Made by a program: the position numbers and the translations under genes. The notes under the pieces were generated by a model. That model saw nothing but the letters and a program-made list of their open reading frames with translations. It made no database searches and had not been told where the DNA came from. This document shows, piece after piece, positions 26,158 to 34,179 of a stretch of 64,000 bases of DNA (the stretch's first letter is position 1; each line of letters opens with the position of its first letter). The DNA is from DASVTR01 sp036387475 (lineage in GTDB: Bacteria; Acidobacteriota; Blastocatellia; Pyrinomonadales; Pyrinomonadaceae): assembly GCA_036387475.1 (NCBI GenBank), contig DASVTR010000012.1:248001-312000 (forward strand). The letters are read 5' to 3'.

Positions 26158-28050
26158 TTAGGAAACGCGCGCCGGTCTTAATTTTTTCGTCGGATGCGTT
26201 TCAACTTTTTTCTCGCTGGGCGGCTCAGGGTCGTCTGATGATTTGGTCAAGCGGTTGATAACGAACTGCTGACCAAAGCCGACGAGGTTTCCAACCAACC
26301 AGTAGACCAGCAGGCCGGATGGCGCTCCCCACAACATGTAGAGCATCAGGAGCGGCATACCGACAGCCATCATCTTGCGTTGTAAAGGATCGGCTGAGGG
26401 TGCGGGCGTAATTAATTGCAGCACCATCATCGAACCCGCCATGGCGATTTCCATAATGTGGTAAGGGTCGCCAGCGGAAAGGTCTGGCAGCCAGAGAAAG
26501 GATGCCTGGCGAAAGTCTAAAGAGATCGTGATGGCCCTGTAGAGCGCAAAGAGAAAGGGCATTTGAATCAGAAGCGGAAGACAACCGCCGAGCGGATTTC
26601 CTTCCTTCATCAAACGCAGTTGCTCTAACTGTAATTCTTTGAGTTGCGCTTCATTCCCTTTAGCATTCTTGCCTTGCAGCGACTTGATTTTTTCCTGAAT
26701 CTCCTTCATGCGCGGCGCGAGCTTTTGCGCCTTCTTCATGGCCTTTGAAGAACGCCACTTGAGCGGGAAGAAAAGGGAATAGATAAAGATTGTAAAGAGA
26801 ATAATGGCGATGCCGTAGCTGCCTGTCAGATCGCGCAGATGCTTGATAGACCAGAGAATTGGAATAGCCAGCGGCCTTGAGATACTTCCGAGGAAACCAT
26901 AGTCAATGAGACCTTCGAGGTCTACCTGGCGATTGACTATTCCGCTAATCTCCTGGCTCGTGCTGGTTAGTAAATAGTGATCCTTCGCGCCTGTGTAGAG
27001 AATTACCGAAGCGCCATCGGTCGGCACCGGAACAAGTGCGGAAATCAAATATCGAGCCTCTTTGTTAGGACTGTTGGCGATTGGCTGTTCATACTTCGCA
27101 GTCCTGTATTCAAGCCCTTCCATTTTCTTCGGCGGGACGACGACCATCGCAAAATAGGTGTCGCCAACTCCCGCCCAATCTATCTGCCCGCCGACGACCT
27201 CTTTTCCAGGATTCTCCGTTCTATCGTTGATGGTCTGTGCATAGCCACGTGGGACTTCCTCACCGACGGCTGCAATGCCTTCGGGAGCAACGGAATAAAA
27301 AGTGAAATGAGTAATACCCTGATCGCCGATGCTTGGGCCAATTAAAAGCTTGGCCTGCGGCACAGGCTGAGCGTTGTGCTTGAGATTAACTTTGACTTCA
27401 GAAGTATAGCGGTCGGCGTTGAAAGAGATAGTCTTTGAAACGTCAAGTCCCGTAGCCTCGTCGCGCATGACGAATTCCAGTGACTGCGTCTGACCGGGAT
27501 TGAGATTGATATTGACATCAGCGCCCTCGCTTGCGACTCCATTGATTTTATAATTTTTGTTAGCAAGCGCGGCATCAAGATTCTGGTCGCCGGTAATGAG
27601 AAGCAAAGGTGCTTGGTTCTGCTTCAAACCCTCTTGCGAAATCAACTCAAGCGGCAGGTGTTGTTTGTTCTGATCTATCCCGGCTGAAAAAATATCGCGC
27701 GCAGGTTCGTCGGTCTGTGGGTCTTTATTCTTCTTGATAATCCAACTCGTCACTTTAGCGCCGAGGCTATCCAACTTGACATCATAGAGCGGCGTCTTGA
27801 TGTTAACTGTCCGCTGCGGCGTGTTGTCTGGAGCGGCAGGGACAGTTGGTGCTGGCTGGCCCGGCGAAGCAGTAGCTTGTGGCGCGGGAGTCGGAGTGCT
27901 CGTCGCTGCCTGCCCTGTGTTGGCGTTCGCGTTGGCATTAGCGTTGGAGTTATTCGTCGGCTGATTCTTGATGGGGAAAAGGATATTCCATCCAATCAGA
28001 ATCGCCAGCGAGAGAACAATAGCAAGAATGAAACGCTGACTATTTTGCAT
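26158..28050 (-). CDS. yidC: Membrane protein insertase YidC
   Basis: The Oxa1/YidC insertase of 630 residues, which helps proteins enter the inner membrane. It is of the Gram-negative type. The first membrane helix is at residues 6-24 (RFILAIVLSLAILIGWNILF), then an Asn/Ala/Thr/Pro-rich linker (NNSNANANANANTGQ), the periplasmic P1 beta domain to about 370, and the five-helix core with GNPLGGCLPLLIQMPFLFALY, quoted as LGGCLPLLIQMPFLFALY. The C-terminus is basic, as needed for ribosome contact. It starts 83 bp after yidD and is followed by jag. Confidence 0.96.
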   Translation of the reverse strand: MQNSQRFILAIVLSLAILIGWNILFPIKNQPTNNSNANANANANTGQAATSTPTPAPQATASPGQPAPTVPAAPDNTPQRTVNIKTPLYDVKLDSLGAKVTSWIIKKNKDPQTDEPARDIFSAGIDQNKQHLPLELISQEGLKQNQAPLLLITGDQNLDAALANKNYKINGVASEGADVNINLNPGQTQSLEFVMRDEATGLDVSKTISFNADRYTSEVKVNLKHNAQPVPQAKLLIGPSIGDQGITHFTFYSVAPEGIAAVGEEVPRGYAQTINDRTENPGKEVVGGQIDWAGVGDTYFAMVVVPPKKMEGLEYRTAKYEQPIANSPNKEARYLISALVPVPTDGASVILYTGAKDHYLLTSTSQEISGIVNRQVDLEGLIDYGFLGSISRPLAIPILWSIKHLRDLTGSYGIAIILFTIFIYSLFFPLKWRSSKAMKKAQKLAPRMKEIQEKIKSLQGKNAKGNEAQLKELQLEQLRLMKEGNPLGGCLPLLIQMPFLFALYRAITISLDFRQASFLWLPDLSAGDPYHIMEIAMAGSMMVLQLITPAPSADPLQRKMMAVGMPLLMLYMLWGAPSGLLVYWLVGNLVGFGQQFVINRLTKSSDDPEPPSEKKVETHPTKKLRPARVS

Positions 28051-28133
28051 TTGGTATTAGACTACGTTTGCGCTTTCGATAAACAGTCTTTCGAATAAAT
28101 ACAAGCGCCGAAGCGCTGCGCCATCTTCCATTA

Positions 28134-28352
28134 TCATTTCACGGGATCATAGCCGCCCGGATGAAAGGGATGGCAACGCAAGATACGCCGCGCTCCCATC
28201 CAGCTTCCGCGCACGGCCCCGTAGCGCTCTATGGCCTCACGCGCGTACTCCGAACAGGTTGGGATGAAACGGCAAGAAGGGGGAAGCAGAGGCGAGACGG
28301 CTGCCTTGTAGAATCTTAAAAGTGAGACGAGAACAATCCTCACTGCCTTCAC
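28134..28352 (-). CDS. yidD: Membrane protein insertion efficiency factor YidD
   Basis: A 72-residue basic, amphipathic protein that associates with the inner membrane and aids YidC-dependent insertion. The signature SCRFIPTCSEYAREAIERYG has the two conserved Cys, and RRILRCHPFHPGGYDPV is the C-terminal family motif. It overlaps rnpA by 4 bp and precedes yidC, exactly as in most bacteria with the rpmH-rnpA-yidD-yidC order. Confidence 0.95.
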   Translation of the reverse strand: MKAVRIVLVSLLRFYKAAVSPLLPPSCRFIPTCSEYAREAIERYGAVRGSWMGARRILRCHPFHPGGYDPVK

Positions 28353-28741
28353 TGCTCAGCTTTCACGGCCTGACCACTTGCTTCGTCGTTTGCGGCGCGT
28401 GCGACGATCTGTTGAAACTCTGCGAGCGGCACACCGACCTTGACTTGCAACAGCGCCCGCTTCGCATTCAAGACCCAGTCATACTTGCCCTGCATTCTTT
28501 CCAAAGCCTCGTTGCTCAGCCGAAACGTCTCACGCAGAAGGCGCTTTGAGCGATTCCGCTCGACGGCGTTGCCGATGGCTTTGCGCGAGGCCGTAATACC
28601 AAATCTATGATGCTCTAAACCGTTACTGAGCACGAAGGCCGTCAAGAAGCGTCCGTCATAGCGCCGCCCGGAGGCATAGACGCGCCGGAATTCGTCGCTG
28701 GTACGCAAGTGCGTGTGCTTAGACAAACAAACAACCCGCAC
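28349..28741 (-). CDS. rnpA: Ribonuclease P protein component
   Basis: The protein subunit of RNase P, which supports the catalytic RNA in removing 5' leaders of pre-tRNAs. The 130 residues include the expected F-x-x-V-Y (EFRRVYASGRRYDG) and the RNR-type motif as AVERNRSKRLLRE, with the Arg-rich helix that contacts the RNA. The protein is basic as the family requires. It begins 5 bp after rpmH and overlaps yidD by 4 bp. Confidence 0.95.
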   Translation of the reverse strand: MRVVCLSKHTHLRTSDEFRRVYASGRRYDGRFLTAFVLSNGLEHHRFGITASRKAIGNAVERNRSKRLLRETFRLSNEALERMQGKYDWVLNAKRALLQVKVGVPLAEFQQIVARAANDEASGQAVKAEQ

Positions 28742-28746
28742 ACGGC

Positions 28747-28893
28747 TTAGTAATGCGACGGCGTCAGGCGCTTGCGCCCCTTGGCGCGCCGTCGCTTCAA
28801 CACGAGGCGACCATTCTTGGTCGCCATTCTTGCGCGGAAGCCATGCGTCTTAGCGCGGCGACGATTGTTCGGTTGAAAGGTTCGTTTCGACAT
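28747..28893 (-). CDS. rpmH: 50S ribosomal protein L34
   Basis: A 48-residue, very basic ribosomal protein. Translation of the minus strand from ATG 28893 gives MSKRTFQPNNRRRAKTHGF, then RARMATKNGRLVLKRRRAKG, which is the L34 signature, and ends TPSHY before TAA at 28749-28747. A GGAG site lies 8-11 nt upstream. It is the first gene of the leftward operon rpmH-rnpA-yidD-yidC and has a consensus-like promoter. Confidence 0.97.
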   Translation of the reverse strand: MSKRTFQPNNRRRAKTHGFRARMATKNGRLVLKRRRAKGRKRLTPSHY

Positions 28894-28926
28894 AGTTGAG
28901 AATTCTCCATTAAAACGAAAAGTGTA

Positions 28927-28955
28927 AGACTAAAGGCCAGAACGCTTTCTGTCAA
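28927..28955 (-). promoter_or_regulatory. Sigma-70 promoter of rpmH
   Basis: On the minus strand TTGACA (28955-28950) and TAGTCT (28932-28927) are spaced by exactly 17 bp, 34 bp before the rpmH start. This is a near-consensus housekeeping promoter. Confidence 0.8.
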
Positions 28956-29165
28956 GAAGACGAGCGCATCGGCGGCGTCTCATCAGCCTATTTGTCAGGA
29001 GTCTAAACCGGCAAGACTTTTTAAACTTGAGGCTTTATCCTTAAACCTCAACTCGACAATTGTGTTCTGAAATCATTCGTTTCTCGTTGCGCGACTCTTG
29101 CTGCCCGATAAAAACCTAACAAAATTGCAGCCTCTTTTAGCAGTCAAAAAAATATTTCCAAAGCC

Positions 29166-29320
29166 TGTGGATTTCTCTTGCGTCCCGGCTCGGATTATGT
29201 TAGTCTCCGCCCCGTTTCGGAGTCAGAAAAAGCCCGTAAGTTGTTGAAAGAGAATTACTTAAAGCATTACTTTAGGTTTCCTAAAGTTTTCCACAAGCCT
29301 GTGGAAAAACCTGTGGAAAA
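29166..29320. other. DnaA-box cluster upstream of dnaA
   Basis: Three sites match the relaxed DnaA-box consensus TTWTNCACA: TTTTCCACA at 29287-29295 and its reverse complement at 29300-29308 and 29312-29320. A weaker one, TGTGGATTT, is at 29166-29174. The wider rpmH-dnaA gap (28956-29495) is AT-rich and carries no gene. The cluster probably serves dnaA autoregulation, or is the second half of a bipartite origin like that of Bacillus subtilis. Confidence 0.7.
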
Positions 29321-29495
29321 CTCTCAAAGCGAGGCCGGAAATTTGACCAAGCGGGTGCATTTTCAACACTTCCGCAATGTCACTCAAGGAACAGCTTGAG
29401 AGATAAAGGTTGAGATTGTGTATCGTTTCTTGACAGACCCGGCCAGGAGGCTGAAAGTCTTAGATTGAAGACGCGATCGCGATAAGGAAAACGCC

Positions 29496-30959
29496 ATGAG
29501 CACTGTCATAGAGAATAGGATTTGGAGCGACATTCTACACGCCGTCGAAAAACGGCTCAATCGCCAGAGCTTCGAGACGTGGTTTCGGCCCATACGCTTT
29601 GAGGGTTGCGACAATTCCGAGCACGTCCTGCACCTGCGCGCTCCCAACCAGGTCATTAAAGACTGGGTCAGTTCAAACTATTCTGAAGTGTTAGACGAAT
29701 CGCTCGAAGAAGTCCACCTTGACGATTATCAGGTAGACTGGCTGATTGACGACGACCAGCCCTCGGCTTCGGAAAAGCTTGCGGAAGATAAAGAGGAGGC
29801 GGAGATTTACAATCTTCCGCAGAATCCTCCGTCGAATGGAAAAGGTAAAACGTCGAGTCTCTTTACCCTGCTCGAAGCGGCTGAATCCGACGGATTGACG
29901 CCCGGCGCTACTACTTTTGTTGATATTGAACCGATAGAGCTATCGCTCAATCCTAAATATACGTTTCAGACTTTCGTTGTCGGCTCGTGCAACCAGTTTG
30001 CTCACGCGGCCTCGCTGGCTGTCGCCGAAGCGCCCGGCAAGACTTACAATCCTTTATATATATATGGCGGAGTGGGCTTGGGCAAAACGCACCTGATGCA
30101 CGCCGCCGGTCACGCCATCAAGGAGCGTAACCGTCATCTGCGCCTCTCCTATATTTCAGCCGAGAAATTCATGAACGAATTGATTAACGCGATTCGTTAC
30201 GACAAGACGCAGACTTTCCGTGAGAAATATCGCTCGATTGATGTGCTCTTAATGGACGACATACAGTTCATGGCTGGCAAGGAGCGCACGCAGGAAGAGT
30301 TTTTCCATACTTTCAACGCGCTCTACGACGGGCAAAAGCAGATTGTCATTAGCTCCGACTGCCCGCCGCGCGAGATTCCGACTCTGGAAGAGCGGCTTCA
30401 CTCACGTTTCGAGTGGGGCTTAATCGCGGACATGGAGCCGCCAGACCTCGAAACAAAGGTGGCGATTCTCAAACGTAAGGCAGACCTGGACGGCGTAGGG
30501 CTGCCGGACGACGTGGCTTTCTTTATCGCCAGCAAAGTCAAGAGCAACATACGCGAACTCGAAGGCTCGCTCGTACGCCTCGTCGCCATCTCCAGTTTGC
30601 GCGGCGTGCCGATCTCGAAGATGCTCGCGCAGGACGCCATCCGCAACATCGCCGAAGACGACCAACCGGCGGGCATTACCATTGAGCAGATTCAACAGGC
30701 AGTCGCCGCGCACTATCGCCTGCGGGTTGATGAGTTGTCATCAAAGAATAATGCAAGGCAGATAGCAGTGCCCCGGCAGATTGCCATGTATTTGTGTAAG
30801 CGCCTGACGAAACACAGTTTCCCGGAGATAGGTCGAGAGTTTGGCGGCAAGCATCACACGACAGTTATCCACAGTGTGGAAAAAATTGAAGCCCTTGTTT
30901 TGAAGGACCCGAATTTCCACAGGGTCGTGAGCGACCTTATGGATAATCTTTGCAAGTAA
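29496..30959 (+). CDS. dnaA: Chromosomal replication initiator DnaA
   Basis: The origin-binding AAA+ protein, 487 residues. Domain I is N-terminal (WSDILHAVEKRLNRQSFETWF), quoted partly, then an acidic linker to about residue 150. Domain III has Walker A GGVGLGKTHLMHA and Walker B VLLMDDIQFMAGKERTQEE. Domain IV holds the DNA-binding signature in SFPEIGREFGGKHHTTVIHS. The ATG follows an AAGGA site. Boxes for the protein lie on both sides of its gene. The linker is longer than in E. coli-type DnaA (467 residues). Confidence 0.98.
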   Translation: MSTVIENRIWSDILHAVEKRLNRQSFETWFRPIRFEGCDNSEHVLHLRAPNQVIKDWVSSNYSEVLDESLEEVHLDDYQVDWLIDDDQPSASEKLAEDKEEAEIYNLPQNPPSNGKGKTSSLFTLLEAAESDGLTPGATTFVDIEPIELSLNPKYTFQTFVVGSCNQFAHAASLAVAEAPGKTYNPLYIYGGVGLGKTHLMHAAGHAIKERNRHLRLSYISAEKFMNELINAIRYDKTQTFREKYRSIDVLLMDDIQFMAGKERTQEEFFHTFNALYDGQKQIVISSDCPPREIPTLEERLHSRFEWGLIADMEPPDLETKVAILKRKADLDGVGLPDDVAFFIASKVKSNIRELEGSLVRLVAISSLRGVPISKMLAQDAIRNIAEDDQPAGITIEQIQQAVAAHYRLRVDELSSKNNARQIAVPRQIAMYLCKRLTKHSFPEIGREFGGKHHTTVIHSVEKIEALVLKDPNFHRVVSDLMDNLCK

Positions 30960-30983
30960 TTAGCCCACTTTCGGGGTTAAAAG

Positions 30984-31270
30984 TTTTCCACAGTACGCAA
31001 AGTGAAGAAGTTCTTTGGATCTAAGATTTAATCTTGAGTTTTCCACATTTCCACAGGAGCAGTCGAAAAGAGCCTGTGGAAAATGAGGAAAACTTTAGGA
31101 CAGGCAGTTATTTCCACAGGTGCTCTGAGATTTCCACAGCGATTTCCACAGCCCCTGTGGAAAACAATCTCTTTGCTGACAACAGTAAAGTGACTTTTCC
31201 ACATTTCCACAGGCCCTACTACTACTACTATATATAAATATAGTTATTTAAATAGTATTAATAGTAAAAG
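30984..31270. other. oriC: Replication origin oriC with DnaA boxes, GC clamp, DnaA-trios and AT-rich tract
   Basis: The dnaA-dnaN spacer holds TTTTCCACA or its complement at 30984-30992, 31039-31047, 31075-31083, 31156-31164 and 31195-31203, and the one-mismatch form ATTTCCACA at 31047-31055, 31110-31118, 31130-31138, 31142-31150 and 31203-31211. The last two boxes abut each other (31195-31211), then come GGCC at 31212-31215, five CTA trios at 31216-31230 and an AT-rich tract to about 31265. This order, paired boxes then GC clamp then trios then AT tract, is the basal unwinding system described for Bacillus subtilis. Genes diverge around this region, which agrees with a bidirectional origin. 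Confidence 0.9.
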
Positions 31271-31346
31271 GCGAGTTGTGTTTTAGAAGCTGAAGCGAGC
31301 AGGTTATAGTAAACAAGCAATCATTCTTTTTATGAGGAGTTGATAG

Positions 31347-32459
31347 ATGGAATTTAGTATCAGCAAGAGTGCTCTACAGAGAGAGCTTGGATTCGTTCAG
31401 GGCATTGTCGAGAGAAAGAACACCATCCCCGTGCTCTCCAACATCCTGATCGAGTCTGTCGGCGAAAACACAATCCGCATCATCGGCACAGACCTCGACG
31501 TGACCATACGCTGCGAGACGGAGGCCGACATCAAAACGCCCGGCGCAATATGTGTTCAGGCGCGCAAATTGTTTGACATCTCGCGCCTTTTGCCGGACGC
31601 GACTGTGAGCTTTCGCAAGGAGGCTAACGATTGGGTGACGGTCAAGTGTGAGCGCTTTAGTTCAAAGATGATGGGCTTGCCGCGCGAGCAGTTTCCTGAA
31701 GTGCCGAGCTTCAAATCCGCGCCGATGAAGTTTCCTGCCGAAGTCTTCAAATCCTTCATAGACAAAACCATCTTCGCCATCACGCAGGAGGAATCGCGCT
31801 ACACGCTTTCGGGCGCAAAATTCATACTGGACAAAACGGGCGCTAAGATGGTCACAACGGACGGACACCGCCTGGCCTATGTCGCACGTCAGGATTTGAA
31901 TAAAAACGAGTCTCAAGCCACGCTGGACGCTCTCATTCCACGTAAGACGCTGGCGGAGCTAACCAAATTGACGGCCAACGACGAGGGCGAGATTAGTTTG
32001 GGCGCGGACGACAATCACATCTACTTCGAGGTCGGCTCACGCCTCTTGATTTCCAGAATGCTGACCGGACAGTTTCCAAACTACGAAATGGTCATGCCGA
32101 AGGGCAACGACAAGTCTATCGTCTTCGACAGTACGCAACTTAATCAGGCGATTCGTCGCGTCGCGCTGATGGCGGACGACCGCTCGCACGCCATACGCTT
32201 TCATCTCGCGCCCAATCAACTGCAAATTAGCTCGCAAAACGCGGAAGAGGGCGAGGCTCAGGAAGTTGTGACGACGGAATACGCTGGCGACGAAACAGAC
32301 ATCGGCTTCAACGCGCAGTATCTACAGGATTTTCTCAACGTCGTCGGCGACGGCCAAATCTCCTTCGAGTTCAAGGACGGCAACTCCCAGGCCCAACTCA
32401 GCCCTGCGGGCGATGCCGACTACGATTACAAGTACGTCGTCATGCCGATGCGTATTTGA
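31347..32459 (+). CDS. dnaN: DNA polymerase III beta subunit (sliding clamp)
   Basis: The ring-shaped processivity clamp of replication, 370 residues, the usual length. It starts MEFSISKSALQRELGFVQGIVERKNTIPVLSNI, with the conserved KNTIPVLSNI stretch, and shows three repeated clamp domains, including TDGHRLAY and the C-terminal ...YKYVVMPMRI motif that forms the peptide-binding pocket. A GAGGAG ribosome site is 7 nt before the ATG. In most bacteria recF follows at once; here a 21-bp repeat array and a WYL regulator intervene. Confidence 0.98.
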   Translation: MEFSISKSALQRELGFVQGIVERKNTIPVLSNILIESVGENTIRIIGTDLDVTIRCETEADIKTPGAICVQARKLFDISRLLPDATVSFRKEANDWVTVKCERFSSKMMGLPREQFPEVPSFKSAPMKFPAEVFKSFIDKTIFAITQEESRYTLSGAKFILDKTGAKMVTTDGHRLAYVARQDLNKNESQATLDALIPRKTLAELTKLTANDEGEISLGADDNHIYFEVGSRLLISRMLTGQFPNYEMVMPKGNDKSIVFDSTQLNQAIRRVALMADDRSHAIRFHLAPNQLQISSQNAEEGEAQEVVTTEYAGDETDIGFNAQYLQDFLNVVGDGQISFEFKDGNSQAQLSPAGDADYDYKYVVMPMRI

Positions 32460-32468
32460 AACACTGAA

Positions 32469-32994
32469 ATTCGAGAAAATAACCCGGCGGTTCGAGCAAA
32501 TATCCTCAACGTTCGACAAATTTTGTCGAACGTTGAGGATATTTGCTCGAACGTCCGACATATTTTGTCAATCGTCCGACAAAATTTGTCAGTCATCCGA
32601 CATATTTTGTCAATTGTCCGAGCTATTTTCTCGAACCTTCGACAAAATATGTCGGACGCTGAGGATATTTTCTCGAATGTCCGAGCTATTTTCCCGGACG
32701 ATTGACAAATTTTGTCGGAAGTCCGAGCTATTTTCTCAAAACTCCGTGTTCCGAACTCGAATGGCCGAGAAAATAGCTCGGACTTTTGCAGCTATTTTCT
32801 TGATGGTTCGAGTTATTTTCTCGAATGACTGACAAAAAAGGTCGGAAGTTCGAGCTTTTTTCTTGAATCTTCAGGCTTTTTTCTCGAACTCGTCGGTGAT
32901 TTTTCTCTAACATCCGACCTTTTTTGTCAATCGTCCGAGCTTTTGCCCGACGCTCCGAGCTATTTACTCGAAACTTCACCCTTTGAGCCTGAAA
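32469..32994. repeat. Tandem array of about 25 degenerate 21-bp palindromic units
   Basis: Units follow each other head to tail at 21 bp, with a few of 19-22 bp. Starts I can place are 32469, 32490, 32511, 32532, 32553, 32574, 32595, 32616, 32637, 32658, 32679, 32700, 32721, 32742, 32763, 32784, 32806, 32827, 32848, 32869, 32890, 32912, 32933, 32953 and 32974. Each unit is three 7-bp words: GTYCGAS, an A/T-rich word such as ATATTTT, and STCGAAY. Positions 5-7 and 15-17 are a dyad, and the S positions covary: all 8 units with C at position 7 have G at position 15, and all 10 units with GAG at 5-7 have C at 15. Unit 32511 is nearly a full 21-bp palindrome. No gene is supported here; see the rejected heptad ORF. 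Confidence 0.9.
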
Positions 32995-33123
32995 CTTCGT
33001 GCATAAAGCAACGCGCGTTCGATAGCAGACCGAAACGCCGTGCAATTCATGACACTCCTTGTCATGTTTCTGCTGTAAACTCGCGGGCGGTATCGGGCGT
33101 CGCTTGAGAGTTGAGGAGGCTTT

Positions 33124-34098
33124 ATGCGTGCTGACCGCTTGCTTTCCATCATGTTGAACTTGCAGGTTCACCGTCGTTTGACGGCGCGCGAGTTGGCGCA
33201 GAAGTTGGAGGTGTGCGAGCGCACCATCCACAGGGACATGGAAGCGCTTTGCACTGCGGGCGTGCCTGTCGTCGCGGAACGCGGGATGAATGGCGGGTGG
33301 ATGCTGATGGAAGGCTACCGCACGAACCTGACGGGCCTGAACGACGCAGAGACACAGACGCTCTTTCTGCTCAAGCCGTCAAAGCTTCTAACTGACCTCG
33401 GTTTGAACAAAGCTTCCGAAGCGGCCCTCATCAAGCTTCTGGCGTCGCTCCCAGTGCTTTCGCGTCACAGCGCGGAGTACGCACGCCAGCGCATACACGT
33501 CGATGTTACGGGCTGGAATCGCGAGGCGGAATCCGTCCCGCATCTGCACACTTTGCAGGAAGCGGTCTGGCATGAGCGCAAAATCTTTTTCACTTACGGG
33601 CAGAGCGCAGAGTGCTTGGTCGAACGTCAGGCTGACCCGCTTGGGCTTGTGGCAAAGGGAAGCGTCTGGTACTTGGTGGCCGCCGTCGAAGGCGACATAC
33701 GCAGTTATCGCGTCTCAAGGATTCAGGACGTGACGCTCTTAGACCAATTGTTCGTTCGTCCAAATGATTTCGATTTGGCCGCACACTGGGAGCAGTCTTC
33801 GCAAAAGTTCAAGGCGCACGTTCCGCGCTATCAAGCGACGGCGCGCGTTCACCCTTCTATCTTTCCGCGCCTGCGCTACGCCGGAAGATTCGCGCACGTT
33901 GAACCGACCGGCCACACCGACACGGAAGGATGGCTGCACGTCTCTCTGCGATTCGACGCCGAAGAGATGGCCTGCGAGTACGCGCTCAGCTTCGGCCCGC
34001 AGTTGGAAGTTTTAGAGCCGCCCGCGTTGCGTGAGAAGGTTATTCAGATGGCCTCAAGCGTCATAGACTTTTACGCGAACAGAACGCCTGCCGCTTAG
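33124..34098 (+). CDS. HTH-WYL transcriptional regulator (YafY type)
   Basis: A 324-residue regulator. The N-terminal winged helix (HTH_11/DeoR-like) runs over residues 1-60, with LTARELAQKLEVCERTIHRDM as the recognition region, quoted in part as AQKLEVCERTIHRDM. A WYL domain follows at about residues 145-225, with the motif variant seen in GSVWYLVAAVEGDIRSYRVSRI. A C-terminal WCX extension completes the protein. WYL domains bind small ligands or nucleic acid and often sit in stress or defence regulators. It lies between dnaN and recF, directly after the 21-bp palindrome array, so the array is a candidate for its binding sites. That is inference from position only. The ATG has a GAGGAGG site. 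Confidence 0.88.
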   Translation: MRADRLLSIMLNLQVHRRLTARELAQKLEVCERTIHRDMEALCTAGVPVVAERGMNGGWMLMEGYRTNLTGLNDAETQTLFLLKPSKLLTDLGLNKASEAALIKLLASLPVLSRHSAEYARQRIHVDVTGWNREAESVPHLHTLQEAVWHERKIFFTYGQSAECLVERQADPLGLVAKGSVWYLVAAVEGDIRSYRVSRIQDVTLLDQLFVRPNDFDLAAHWEQSSQKFKAHVPRYQATARVHPSIFPRLRYAGRFAHVEPTGHTDTEGWLHVSLRFDAEEMACEYALSFGPQLEVLEPPALREKVIQMASSVIDFYANRTPAA

Positions 34099-34179
34099 CA
34101 TTTCAAATTACTTAAAAAGCAATCCTCATCCGTGCTCAATAAGCGGCATAAAAGCTCTTCGTGTGTTAAAATTCAACCC

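Noticed and set aside
31028..31237. Small ORFs on both strands in the dnaA-dnaN spacer
   Set aside because: Their codons are made of repeated DnaA boxes (TTTCCACA), so they reflect the origin sequence.
32413..32832. ORF with 7-residue repeats such as SSDIFCQ and LSELFSR
   Set aside because: The repeats follow from the 21-bp period of the DNA array; the frame starts inside dnaN, has no ribosome site, and a similar repeat appears in another frame. DNA-level dyad covariation explains the sequence better than protein coding.
32469..32994. CRISPR array
   Set aside because: Units are contiguous, with no spacers, and are too degenerate; no cas gene is near.
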